This document shows positions 18,456 to 27,079 of a stretch of DNA of 64,000 nucleotides, piece after piece; positions within the stretch are counted from its first letter, which is position 1, and every line of letters begins with the position of its first letter. The notes under the pieces are model-generated. The model made no database searches. It was given only the letters and a program-made list of their open reading frames with translations, and was not told where the DNA came from. The DNA comes from AP-15 sp963772965 (lineage in GTDB: Bacteria; Pseudomonadota; Alphaproteobacteria; ATCC43930; CGMCC-115725). The stretch is taken from contig CAVYZU010000001.1 in the NCBI GenBank assembly GCA_963772965.1, positions 558,001-622,000 of the forward strand, given 5' to 3'. A program made the translations under genes and the position numbers.

Positions 18456-18487
18456 TCGGCGTTAACGCGCCATCTTTCGTTGAAACT

Positions 18488-18575
18488 TGGTGCCCAGGAG
18501 AAGACTCGAACTTCCACGAGCTAATCGCCCACTAGAACCTGAATCTAGCGCGTCTACCAATTCCGCCACCTGGGC
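18488..18575 (-). tRNA. tRNA-Leu (anticodon CAG)
   Basis: The minus strand folds as a class II tRNA: acceptor arms GCCCAGG (18569-18575) and CCTGGGC (18492-18498), discriminator A, encoded CCA at 18488-18490, anticodon stem CTAGA/TCTAG with loop TTCAGGT giving anticodon CAG, a long variable arm, and a TTCGAGT T-loop. Total 88 nt with CCA. CAG reads CUG, the main Leu codon in GC-rich genomes. Confidence 0.96.
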
Positions 18576-18747
18576 GTGTCAGAGCGCTCGGAAATAAGCC
18601 AGCCCCCCGGCGATGTCAACGAGGTTACGTCCGACAACCGCGGCTGCTCTTATCATTGTTCCTAACGGAAGGTCCTGTAATAGGGTGCTGTAGTGGTCGG
18701 CCGCTGCCGATGACCGTCCTGGACAAAAACGAACCCGGGCCATCTTC

Positions 18748-19869
18748 ATGAACTGGAATCGGATGTCGATTCGCTGCGGGTTGCTGCGTGCGGCCTTTAC
18801 GGTCCTGGCAACCGGGCTCAGGGTCGCTCACGTATCGGCGCAACCAGCGCCCCCCGCTGTGCTCGTCGCACCCGCCGAGATGCGCGACGTCTCGGGCGCC
18901 GCCGAATTCGTGGGTCGAGTCAAAGCGATCGAAAAGGTTGACCTTCGCGCCCGGGTCGACGGCTTTTTGGGTCCTTGGCTGTTCCAGGAAGGCGATCGGG
19001 TAAAGCTAGGCCAAACGGTTTTCACCCTCGACGCCGCGCCGTTCGAAGCGACGTTGGCGCAACGCAAGGCCGAGGTCGCATCCGCCGTCGCGGCCCTCTC
19101 CTACGCAGATCTGCAGGCCCGGCGCGGACGCGAACTAATCAAGACCAAGACGATCCCGCAACAGGAGCTCGACCAGCGCGAGTTGACCCTGCTCAAGGCG
19201 CGTGCAAGTCTCGAACAAGCGCAGGCAGCTCAGCGATCGGCCGAGGTCGACTTGTCCTATACGCAGATCAAAAGCCCGATCGACGGCCGCATTGGTCAGG
19301 CCACCTTCTCGCCCGGAAATCTCGTCGGCCCCAACAGCGGCGTGCTCGCGACGGTAATCAAACAAGCCCCGATCCAGGTCGTCTTCAATGTCAGCCAGCG
19401 CCAGCTGCAGCAGGAACGGCACGCCGCCCCGAAAGAACAGCTCGACGCGATCGTTGCTCGTTTGCGTCTCGCCGACGGATCGACATACAGCGAGCTCGGA
19501 AAGCTCGATTTTATCGGCCACCAGGCCGATCCCAACACCGATTCGATCCCGCTGCGCGCCGTCTTCCCCAATCCGAAAGGCTTCCTCGCAGACGGGATGA
19601 GCGTGCGCGTGCTCCTGGAAATCGGCAAGCCGGTGCAAGCGCTGGTCATACCGCAATCGGCGATCGCCCAGGATCAGACCGGGACGTACGTCTTTGTGGT
19701 GGATGCGCAGAACAAGGCAATCCAGCGCCCTGTAAAGGTCGAGATGCAGCGCGATGGGACCGCGGTGGTCAAGAATGGCCTCGCCGCCGGCGACCGGGTG
19801 ATCGTACAGGGCCAGGCCCGTGTGCGCCCTGGGCTTACCGTAGCGCCAAGCAACGGGCCGCCGGCCTGA
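18748..19869 (+). CDS. RND efflux periplasmic adaptor subunit (membrane fusion protein)
   Basis: AcrA/MexA-like adaptor linking an RND pump to an outer-membrane channel. The 373-residue product has an N-terminal signal/anchor (residues 10-30), lipoyl half-motifs (AIEKVDLRARVDGFL and DLSYTQIKSPIDGRIG), a coiled-coil hairpin between them (~100-160), and beta-barrel and membrane-proximal domains. No lipobox cysteine is obvious. The RND pump gene follows 25 bases later. No outer-membrane factor gene is nearby. Confidence 0.93.
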   Translation: MNWNRMSIRCGLLRAAFTVLATGLRVAHVSAQPAPPAVLVAPAEMRDVSGAAEFVGRVKAIEKVDLRARVDGFLGPWLFQEGDRVKLGQTVFTLDAAPFEATLAQRKAEVASAVAALSYADLQARRGRELIKTKTIPQQELDQRELTLLKARASLEQAQAAQRSAEVDLSYTQIKSPIDGRIGQATFSPGNLVGPNSGVLATVIKQAPIQVVFNVSQRQLQQERHAAPKEQLDAIVARLRLADGSTYSELGKLDFIGHQADPNTDSIPLRAVFPNPKGFLADGMSVRVLLEIGKPVQALVIPQSAIAQDQTGTYVFVVDAQNKAIQRPVKVEMQRDGTAVVKNGLAAGDRVIVQGQARVRPGLTVAPSNGPPA

Positions 19870-19894
19870 GCCGGGTGCGACAGGGGAACCGCCG

Positions 19895-22800
19895 ATGATT
19901 TCGGCCATCTTTGTCGATCGCCCGCGGCTGGCGATCGTAATTTCGATCCTGATCACGCTCGCCGGACTGATCGCGCTGAAGGTAATCCCGATCGCTCAGT
20001 TTCCCGACATCGTCCCGCCCGAGGTATTGGTCACCACCACCTATCCCGGCGCCAACGCTGAAGTCGTCGAGCAAACCGTGGCGCAAGTCATCGAGCGCGA
20101 GGTCAACGGCGTCTCGAACATGCTCTATATGCGCTCGACCTCGGGCAATGACGGCTCCTACAGCCTAACCGTGTCGTTCGCGGTCGGCACCGATCCCGAA
20201 ACCAACACCGTCAACGTTCAGAACCGCGTGCAGCGGGCGATGTCGCGGTTGCCCTCCGAGGTGCAGGCAAACGGCATCTGGGTGGAAAAGCAATCCTCGG
20301 CGATCCTGCAGGTCGTCGTGCTGCGATCGCCGAAAGGAACGCGCGACAGCCTGTTCCTGTCCAACTACATGCTGATCAACATCCGCGATGCGATCACCCG
20401 CATCCCCGGCGTCGGCCAGGCCAACATGTTCGGCCAGCAAGACTATGCGATGCGCATCTGGCTCGACATGAACCGGCTGACGGCGTTCGGATTGACCCCG
20501 CAGGACGTCATTACCGCGGTGCGCGCGCAAAACGTCCAAGCCGCCGTCGGCCGGATCGGCGCCGCACCGGTGATCGAAGCGCAACAGCGGATGATCCCGC
20601 TGACGACGCAGGGCCGGCTCGAAACCCCCGAGCAATTCGGCGCGATCGTCGTGCGCGCTCAACCGAACGGCTCATTGATCCGGGTGCGCGACGTGGCTCG
20701 GGTCGAGCTCGGCGCCCAATCCGCCGATGTGTTCTCGACATTTGACGGCCAAACCGCGTCGGCGATGGGGATCTACCTGGCGCCCGGGGCCAATGCGGTC
20801 GCAACCGGAGCGAGCGTGCGCCGGGCGATGGAGGAAATGGCGGAACGTTTCCCCGAGGATGTGACCTGGGAGATCCCGTACGACACCACCGTCTTTGTCA
20901 CCAGCTCGATCCACAAGGTGGTCTCGACCCTGCTCGAGGCTTTTGCGCTGGTGGCGATCGTCGTGTTTGTCTTTCTTGGGAAGCTGCGCGCGACGGTGGT
21001 GCCGATTGTCGCGGTGCCGGTGGCGCTGGTCGGCGCTTTCGCGGTGATGCTGGCGATGGGCTTTTCCGCCAACACGATCTCGCTGTTGGCGCTGGTGCTG
21101 GCGATCGGGATCGTTGTCGACGATGCGATCGTCGTCGTCGAGGCGGTCGAGCACATGATGGCCGAGCACCCAGAGATGTCGCCGGCGGACGCGACCAAAG
21201 CCGCGATGGGCCTGATCACTGGGCCAATCATCGCAATCACGCTGGTGCTGCTGTCGGTGTTCGTCCCGGTTGCCTTCATCCCTGGCATCGTCGGCCAGCT
21301 CTATCAGCAATTCGCGGTTGCCGTTTCGGTGTCGATGCTGATTTCGGCGGTAAACGCGCTGACCTTGTCGCCGGCGCTCTGCGCTTTGCTGCTGCGCCAC
21401 GGTAGGCCGCCCGGCCAAGTCATCCGCGCGATGCAGGGCGGCATCGACGCCATGCAGCGCGGCTATGCCGGTGTTGTCCGGCGGCTCGCGCCACGGATGC
21501 TGCTGAATTTGGCGCTGGTCGGGGCCGCCGTTGGCCTGATCGTGTGGTTTGACCGCGCCGTCCCGTCGGGCTTTCTGCCGGAGGAGGATCAGGGCGCCTT
21601 GCTGGTCGAGGCGCAGTTGCCGGAGGGCGCCTCGCTCAACCGCACCAGCCAGGTCGCGGCCGATGTCGAGCGCATCGCCAAGGCGACTCCCGGTGTCACA
21701 GCGGTGACCTCGATCGTCGGCTATAGCATTCTCGACGGCATCGCTCAGTCGAACAAATCAACATTTTTTGTCACGCTCGCCCCGTTCGACGAGCGGACGG
21801 CCTCGGCCGAAAGCGTGTGGGGGGTGCTCGATCATTTGCGCGCCGAGTTCGTCAAACTCCCCGCAGCGATTGTCGTGCCGTTCAACCTGCCGCCGATCAT
21901 GGGTCTCGGCACCGGCGCCGGCTTTGAGTACCAGCTGCAATCCTATTCGGGTGCGCCGGCGAGCGAGATGGCGACGGTCGCCCGTGGGTTGGTGCAGGCG
22001 GCAAACGCCAACCCGGCATTGGCCGGCGTCTTTACCACTTACGGCGCCTCGACGCCGCTGATCCGGCTCGAAATCGACCGCGAACGCGCCGAGACCTTGG
22101 GCATCAGCATCAGCGATATCTTCACCGCTTTGCAGGCTTCCCTCGGCGGCTATTACGTCAACGACTTCAACAAATTCGGCCGCACTTGGCAGGTCATCCT
22201 GCAGGCCGAGACACCGCAACGCATGGATGTCGACGACATCTTCGAGGTGCATGTCCGGGCAGCGAACGGCGCGTTGGTGCCGATCCGCACTCTTGCCACC
22301 GTCGAGAATGTGCTCGGCCCGGGTTACATCTACCGTTTCAACAATCTGCGCGCGGTCGCAATCCAGGGACAGGCGGCGCCGGATTACTCCTCGGGGCAGG
22401 CATTGGCGGCGATGGAGCAAGTCTCGAAGGCGACCCTGCCATCGGGCTTCGGCTATTCGTGGAGCGGCACCGCCTTTCAGGAAAAGATCGCGGCCGGCCA
22501 GACCACAATCATCCTCGCCCTTGCCGTGCTATTCGCCTATCTGGTGCTAGTCGGCCTTTACGAATCCTGGGCAATGCCGGCCGCAGTCATCGTCTCGATT
22601 ACGGTCGGTCTGGCGGGCGCGCTCGGCGGCCTGCTGCTGACCGGGCTGCCGAATGACGTGTTCGCGCAGATCGGCATCGTCGTATTGATCGCACTCGCCG
22701 CCAAGAACGCGATCCTGATTGTCGAATTCGCGATGGAGGCGCGGCGCAGCGGTCTCGCGGTCGCCGCGGCGGCGCTGAGCGGCGCGCGCGCCCGGTTCCG

Positions 22801-23065
22801 CGCGGTGATGATGACCTCCTTCGCCTTTATCCTCGGCCTCGTCCCCTTGCTCGTCTCGGGTGGTGCTGGCGCAGTCACCCGGCATGCCGTCGCGACCGCC
22901 GTGTTCTTTGGCATGCTCACCGCCTCGGTGATTGGCATCTTCCTGATCCCCGGTCTTTACGTCATCTTCCAGCGCCTCCGCGACGCGGTCAAAGGTCTAT
23001 TGGGCGTTCAGACGGCCGTTGCCCCGGTCGAGCACCCGACTGCAGCAAAGACCGCCGCGGAATAG
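19895..23065 (+). CDS. RND multidrug efflux permease, HAE1 family
   Basis: Proton-driven trimeric inner-membrane pump. The 1056-residue product has 12 predicted membrane segments and the duplicated AcrB-like architecture. TM4 contains LALVLAIGIVVDDAIVVVEA, including the paired aspartates of the proton relay, and TM10-11 contain the KNAILIVEFA motif with its conserved lysine. Forms an operon with the upstream adaptor and is closed by a terminator 25 bases after the stop. Substrates cannot be read from sequence. Confidence 0.95.
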   Translation: MISAIFVDRPRLAIVISILITLAGLIALKVIPIAQFPDIVPPEVLVTTTYPGANAEVVEQTVAQVIEREVNGVSNMLYMRSTSGNDGSYSLTVSFAVGTDPETNTVNVQNRVQRAMSRLPSEVQANGIWVEKQSSAILQVVVLRSPKGTRDSLFLSNYMLINIRDAITRIPGVGQANMFGQQDYAMRIWLDMNRLTAFGLTPQDVITAVRAQNVQAAVGRIGAAPVIEAQQRMIPLTTQGRLETPEQFGAIVVRAQPNGSLIRVRDVARVELGAQSADVFSTFDGQTASAMGIYLAPGANAVATGASVRRAMEEMAERFPEDVTWEIPYDTTVFVTSSIHKVVSTLLEAFALVAIVVFVFLGKLRATVVPIVAVPVALVGAFAVMLAMGFSANTISLLALVLAIGIVVDDAIVVVEAVEHMMAEHPEMSPADATKAAMGLITGPIIAITLVLLSVFVPVAFIPGIVGQLYQQFAVAVSVSMLISAVNALTLSPALCALLLRHGRPPGQVIRAMQGGIDAMQRGYAGVVRRLAPRMLLNLALVGAAVGLIVWFDRAVPSGFLPEEDQGALLVEAQLPEGASLNRTSQVAADVERIAKATPGVTAVTSIVGYSILDGIAQSNKSTFFVTLAPFDERTASAESVWGVLDHLRAEFVKLPAAIVVPFNLPPIMGLGTGAGFEYQLQSYSGAPASEMATVARGLVQAANANPALAGVFTTYGASTPLIRLEIDRERAETLGISISDIFTALQASLGGYYVNDFNKFGRTWQVILQAETPQRMDVDDIFEVHVRAANGALVPIRTLATVENVLGPGYIYRFNNLRAVAIQGQAAPDYSSGQALAAMEQVSKATLPSGFGYSWSGTAFQEKIAAGQTTIILALAVLFAYLVLVGLYESWAMPAAVIVSITVGLAGALGGLLLTGLPNDVFAQIGIVVLIALAAKNAILIVEFAMEARRSGLAVAAAALSGARARFRAVMMTSFAFILGLVPLLVSGGAGAVTRHAVATAVFFGMLTASVIGIFLIPGLYVIFQRLRDAVKGLLGVQTAVAPVEHPTAAKTAAE

Positions 23066-23089
23066 CCTTAGAGCTGTAGGGGTGGTCCG

Positions 23090-23130
23090 CCCGGAATTCC
23101 CGTGCAACCGGGAAATAACCGGGATTTTTT
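23090..23130 (+). terminator. Rho-independent terminator of the RND operon
   Basis: A stem with outer arm CCCGG (23090-23094) pairing CCGGG (23119-23123) and inner arm TTCCCG (23097-23102) pairing CGGGAA (23109-23114) is followed by an A and TTTTTT (23125-23130). The position right after the pump gene fits. Confidence 0.8.
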
Positions 23131-23275
23131 GCTGCGAAACCCGCTCTATCATTAATTTCATCAATGATATCAGTATGTTGTTGCAATTGAAGCTTGCATC
23201 GAAACGGGAATTTTCCGCGATTGAACCGGGAATTAATTGGGCCTAATCGGGAATTAACGGGAATTTACGCGAATT
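23090..23275. repeat. Degenerate CGGGAATT-type short repeats
   Basis: The tract contains at least seven spaced copies of a CGGGAAT-like word: near 23110, 23120, 23203, 23229, 23249, 23259 and a degenerate copy at 23271, separated by 8-80 bases, with the reverse-complement word at 23097. The local sequence is clearly more AT-rich than the flanks. It overlaps the terminator of the pump gene. No ORF is supported here. Confidence 0.5.
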
Positions 23276-23559
23276 TCGGCACCGGCCCCGCAATAGCCGC
23301 TGGTCACCCTCTTCCGCACAGCCTCACCGCCACAGCCAAGGTGGTTGACTACCAGCTAAAAATGGCTTTTTACCGATCGTCGAGTTTGCGACCGGAGAAG
23401 GGACCAGCGCTTGCCGCTGCCGTGTTTCACAGCAGCCCGTGTCGGTGGTGTGAAAACAGGTAGATGATTTCGGGCGCTGGTCGTCGGAACGAGATTGCAT
23501 CGTCGCTTGCACTCCTAACAAGCAACAAGATGGATCAGAGATACGACACGCTAAAAACG

Positions 23560-23640
23560 CTGCCCCGGCGGAAGCCGGGGCCCACCTTTCAGCGCTCGGC
23601 AGGCGGATCGGTGGATCCCGGCCTGCGCCGGGAAAGCGCT
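23560..23640. repeat. Intergenic palindromic repeat, CCGGGGCCCA type
   Basis: Contains CCCCGGCGGAAGCCGGGG (23563-23580), a stem-loop, followed about 35 bases later by TCCCGGCCTGCGCCGGGA, a second stem-loop. Two such hairpins in tandem resemble bacterial interspersed palindromic elements common between genes in alphaproteobacteria. The wider stretch 23131-23854 holds only this, the half element at 23700 and the CGGGAATT tract; short ORFs there look random. Confidence 0.6.
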
Positions 23641-23699
23641 CTGTGATGGTTTCATATAGAGCGGGTTGGTGGCCGTCCGATGGAGAACTCGCAAACAGA

Positions 23700-23727
23700 G
23701 TCATTGCGAGCGGAGCGAAGCAATCCC
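23700..23727. repeat. Half copy of the GTCATTGCGAG palindromic repeat
   Basis: GTCATTGCGAGCGGAGCGAA followed by GCAATCCC matches the left half of the two 82-bp elements at 31587 and 32577, without the right half. In translation it gives HCERSEAI, a well-known spurious peptide of this repeat class, which argues against using an upstream start for the following gene. Confidence 0.6.
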
Positions 23728-23854
23728 GATGATGCCAAGTGTTGGCGTTTGCAGCGCCCGCCCGGACTTCCCCGATCCTGCTCGACACTCACCTTGGCTC
23801 TTGTTCGGACGCGCGGTGTTTCCGACAATGCGACAACGCAGTGCGGGAGTATCG

Positions 23855-24232
23855 ATGATGATCGATGCGGCTGAGGCGATCGAGGACTACCGACGCCGAC
23901 ACCCCGGGCTGCCGCCCAGTGCCGGCATTCGCGGCTATTACCAGCACGATCCCGAACTGATCCGCTGCACCATCCGACCGGACACAGCAGAGACCTGGCT
24001 GCAGCCGCATTTTCCGACGCCGCGTGCCAAGACGATCCTGTTGGAAATCTCCGCCCGTTACGCCGCGATCATGCAAAGGGGCGCTTGGGAGGATCGCGGC
24101 GACGACGACCCGGTCGTCGTCCATGCCCGGCCGAACCGCGCCGGCCGCATCGTCTGGAACGGCGCCCACCGCCTCGGCGCCATCATCCTTCTCGCTCGCC
24201 CCGTCACCCTCCCAATCCGCTTCTGCCGCTAG
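23855..24232 (+). CDS. Hypothetical protein with a GAHRL motif, about 125 residues
   Basis: No family confidently recognised. The product starts MMIDAAEAIEDYRRRHPGLP and ends with GRIVWNGAHRLGAIILL followed by a short basic tail. GxHRLxA segments occur in ParB/Srx-like nuclease-fold proteins of phages and plasmids, but only this short stretch is similar. GGGAG at 23845-23849 precedes the ATGs at 23855 and 23858 with good spacing. The upstream part of the open frame is repeat DNA. It may be a truncated gene. Confidence 0.45.
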   Translation: MMIDAAEAIEDYRRRHPGLPPSAGIRGYYQHDPELIRCTIRPDTAETWLQPHFPTPRAKTILLEISARYAAIMQRGAWEDRGDDDPVVVHARPNRAGRIVWNGAHRLGAIILLARPVTLPIRFCR

Positions 24233-24440
24233 AACTCCCTATTCCGCGCTTCACTCCCCGATCGAGGTATCCGGAGAGATTCTCACCGAGGATAGGCTAA
24301 AATCGCCAACGATTGCATATCGCGCCACGGACAGGTGCAACGCCACTAATCCATCGCGATCAAATTTCGTTGGAACGGCGTCCCTGCGGGGCGCAAAATA
24401 ATCCGCTGCATGCCGGTTAAAAAATAAAGGGGGGATATCG

Positions 24441-25712
24441 ATGGGCGTTGATGCCATGGCGCGGCTGTTTTTCGCGCCGGTATTGTCGGTGGCCTTATTG
24501 GCTCCGACACCTATCCCGGCAACCGCCGCCGCCGCTCCGATCAATATCCTCTTCATCGGCAACAGCTTCACCCATGGGCGGTACGAGCCGGTGCGCACCT
24601 ACAATGGCGGGTTCGACGCCGATGACGTGCACGATCTGCTATGCCCGTCAGCGTCCGCTTGCAGCAGCGCCGAACAGGGTACACAGGTCGATCCGGCTAA
24701 GACACCGCCGCCTGGCGCCACCCTGGCGGCGCAGCTCGCAAATCTGCAGGCAAATCCTTCACTGCAGTATAACGAGCCGGGTCCTTATGGCGGGGTAGCC
24801 GGGATTTTTCTGCAGTTTACCCGTGAGGCGCGGCTTAATTACTCCGTCTCGTTAATCGCGGTTAGCAGCGCCACCTTGACCGGCTATCTCAACAATACCG
24901 GTAATGAGAAAGGTGACCTGCCTTTGATCGAGGGCACCGCCTGGGACAAGGTGGTGATGCAGGATCAGAGCTTCCGGCCACTGCCGGTCACGGTCACCGT
25001 GAATGGGCAAAGTGTGGCGACGCGCGGTAATTTCGCCGGCTTTGAAAGCGGCGCGGCGGGGCTGATCAACGCGATCGACGCCGCCGACAGGGCGGCCGGC
25101 AAGCCGAACGCCGCGATCATCTTGTATGAGACGCAGCCGCTCGCGTCGTATGGTTACACCAGCGGTAACCCCAATGCGCCGATCTTTGGCAGCAGCACCA
25201 GCCCGCCCGGCGGGCTGAACGCGCCCTATGTCGGCGACCCGGACCCGATCGGCGCTATGGCCGCCGACCTGCACAACGCTTATGAGCAGGCCGCCAGCGA
25301 CTATGCCGTGAGCAACCCGATGGGGAGTAAGATCAGCGTAGCCCTGGCCGGCGACGCCTGGGTCAGTGCCATAAATGCCCGCATCGCGGTGCGCGACCCG
25401 TATTTAGCCACTAACCCGCCTTTCGCGATCGATCTCTGGGATAGCAATCCGCTCGATGCGTGCTGCACAACGCCGATCGGCTATCACCCTGGTATTTACG
25501 GCGCCTATCTCAGCGCCCTGGTCCTGTTCTATGAGATCACGCAAGTGAACCCCAAATCGCTCCTCGTCGAGTTTGATCCGGCCGATCCGCGTCATCGCGC
25601 CTCGGCTGCCATGGCACTCGGCATCTCACCCGATATTGCCTGGAGACTCGCGTTCATAGCGAAGAGGACGGTGCAGTTGGGCCATCCGATCCCGAGCCGG
25701 AACGATCGCTAA
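24441..25712 (+). CDS. Secreted SGNH-hydrolase-like protein
   Basis: The 423-residue product has a signal peptide (cleavage near residue 30, ATAAAAP) and then ILFIGNSFTHGRYEP, the SGNH block I with the putative nucleophile serine. Near the C-terminus GYHPGIYGAYLSALVLFYEI supplies the expected catalytic histidine. It resembles DUF4886-type and related esterase-fold proteins. A GGGGGG stretch sits before the ATG. Isolated, with no operon partner. Esterase activity is inference; the substrate is unknown. Confidence 0.7.
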   Translation: MGVDAMARLFFAPVLSVALLAPTPIPATAAAAPINILFIGNSFTHGRYEPVRTYNGGFDADDVHDLLCPSASACSSAEQGTQVDPAKTPPPGATLAAQLANLQANPSLQYNEPGPYGGVAGIFLQFTREARLNYSVSLIAVSSATLTGYLNNTGNEKGDLPLIEGTAWDKVVMQDQSFRPLPVTVTVNGQSVATRGNFAGFESGAAGLINAIDAADRAAGKPNAAIILYETQPLASYGYTSGNPNAPIFGSSTSPPGGLNAPYVGDPDPIGAMAADLHNAYEQAASDYAVSNPMGSKISVALAGDAWVSAINARIAVRDPYLATNPPFAIDLWDSNPLDACCTTPIGYHPGIYGAYLSALVLFYEITQVNPKSLLVEFDPADPRHRASAAMALGISPDIAWRLAFIAKRTVQLGHPIPSRNDR

Positions 25713-25890
25713 CGCTGAGACCCGAGCAATCCGGACCCGCAAGCTGCCTGAGCAGATGCTCGTCGCGGCTTCCGGTTATAAGCCTGGAATCTCCCGTTTT
25801 TGACCACCCCGCGCCATCAATGCGCCTGCCGCAGCGCAAAGCCGTCGGCTAGGAGGACAGCGACCACAATTAAAGTATGGGGGCGCCGGG

Positions 25891-26128
25891 TGAAGCAGGC
25901 GCCGCCGCAGGAAAAGAAGCGGTAATGCTCAGCGAGGGCGGGGCGTAGCCGCTTTGATACGGTCGAGGCCGGCGAGGGCTGCGACACGCATGAACAGGGG
26001 TCGAGCGCCGCGGGTTGAAATTGGTCGGCAGCGGGTCGCTCGCGCGAAAGCGGTAGTCCGGCCGGGATGAACAGCCGAGGCTCGCCAGCGAATGGCTGGA
26101 GTTTGCCGTTTTCGGCCGCCGCCGCTGC
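25891..26128 (-). pseudogene. Decayed duplicate of the queA 3' end
   Basis: This stretch aligns along its length with the 3' part of intact queA (27098-27330), same orientation, by eye about three-quarters identical. One frame still reads YRFRASDPLPTNFNPRRSTP against YRFRAIDLLLTNFHLPRSTL of QueA, and another reads EHYRFFSCGGACF against QHYRFFSYGDACL, so frame is lost by indels. It lies upstream of the TSUP gene and shows that the long open frame of that gene should not start at 26092. The rest of 25713-26280 holds nothing recognisable. Confidence 0.8.
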
Positions 26129-26280
26129 CCAGCTTTACAGCGGTCTTGCCGCAAATGGCGTCAACATCGTCGGCGCCCAAATCGAAGCTGGGCTCGTACA
26201 GCCGGCTGAATTTGGTTGCGGCCTGTCTTTCTGAGACTGCAGATTGCCGCAAACTGAGCCGAAGGGCGGGAAGTTCGGAA

Positions 26281-27027
26281 GTGCCGTCGTTGTCTCTGCT
26301 GGGTCTTGGTTTCTTCACGGTGGTGATGACCGGCGCGTTTGCGGTTCGGAGCGCGGCGGGATTTGGTGCGGTCTTGATCGCCATGCCGATGCTGGCCTTT
26401 GTCCTGCCGGTATCGACGGCCGTGGCGGTGACCACTGCGCTGACGGCGATCACTTCGATACACCAGGTAAGTCGAGGCTGGCGTCAGGTCGCCTGGCGGC
26501 ATTTCATGATCATGGCGTTTTATTCGGCGATTGGCATCGGTTTGGGGTTTTACTTTATCAAAATGCTCGACGAGCACATGCTCCGGCGCGGCCTCGGCGT
26601 GTTTCTGATTCTATATTCGATCTACGCTGTGACGATAGCCAAGGCCGCCGGTATGATTTCTGGGCGTTGGTGCGGCGCGTTAGCGGCGAGTACAGGCATC
26701 ACCGGAGGCCTTCTCGGCACTCTGTTCGGAGCCGGAGTGGGACCCATATACGTGATCTACTTCAACGCCTTACGCCTTGAAAGGGAAATTTTCCGGGTTA
26801 CCATGAGCACCGTCGTGCTGCTCGGCGGGGTGGCTCGCATCGCGGGCTATGCGAGCTTCGGGTTTTACGAACGATCGAGCATCGCGCTGATTGCCCTCGG
26901 ATTGCCGCTCGTTGTAATCGGCTCCTGGCTCGGCGACCGGGTGATCCGGCAAGTCGATCCCTACGTCTTTGGTTGGCTCGTAGGTGGGCTCATTATGCTT
27001 AGCGGCGTCGCGCTGCTCGTGAAATAA
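26281..27027 (+). CDS. TSUP family (TauE/SafE) membrane permease
   Basis: Sulfite/organosulfonate exporter family; such proteins move sulfur-containing or small organic anions across the inner membrane. The 249-residue product from GTG 26281 is almost all membrane segments (seven to eight), with the repeated motifs SAAGFGAVLIAMPMLAF and STGITGGLLGTLFGAGVGP characteristic of the fold. A GGGAAG stretch precedes the GTG. The frame is open back to 26092 but that part is queA remnant and non-hydrophobic, so I exclude it. Substrate unknown; the nearby cysI is suggestive only. Confidence 0.82.
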   Translation: MPSLSLLGLGFFTVVMTGAFAVRSAAGFGAVLIAMPMLAFVLPVSTAVAVTTALTAITSIHQVSRGWRQVAWRHFMIMAFYSAIGIGLGFYFIKMLDEHMLRRGLGVFLILYSIYAVTIAKAAGMISGRWCGALAASTGITGGLLGTLFGAGVGPIYVIYFNALRLEREIFRVTMSTVVLLGGVARIAGYASFGFYERSSIALIALGLPLVVIGSWLGDRVIRQVDPYVFGWLVGGLIMLSGVALLVK

Positions 27028-27079
27028 CTCCGCTGATGAGAGTTGGCTTTAGTAGACGGCTTTCGCAGACCACACGGGA

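Noticed and set aside
23090..23275. CRISPR-like array of CGGGAATT words
   Set aside because: Words are only about 8 bases, spacing is irregular (8-80), and no cas genes are near.
26092..26280. N-terminal extension of the TSUP permease
   Set aside because: The first part is homologous to antisense queA remnant and the segment is not hydrophobic; GTG 26281 has a ribosome site.
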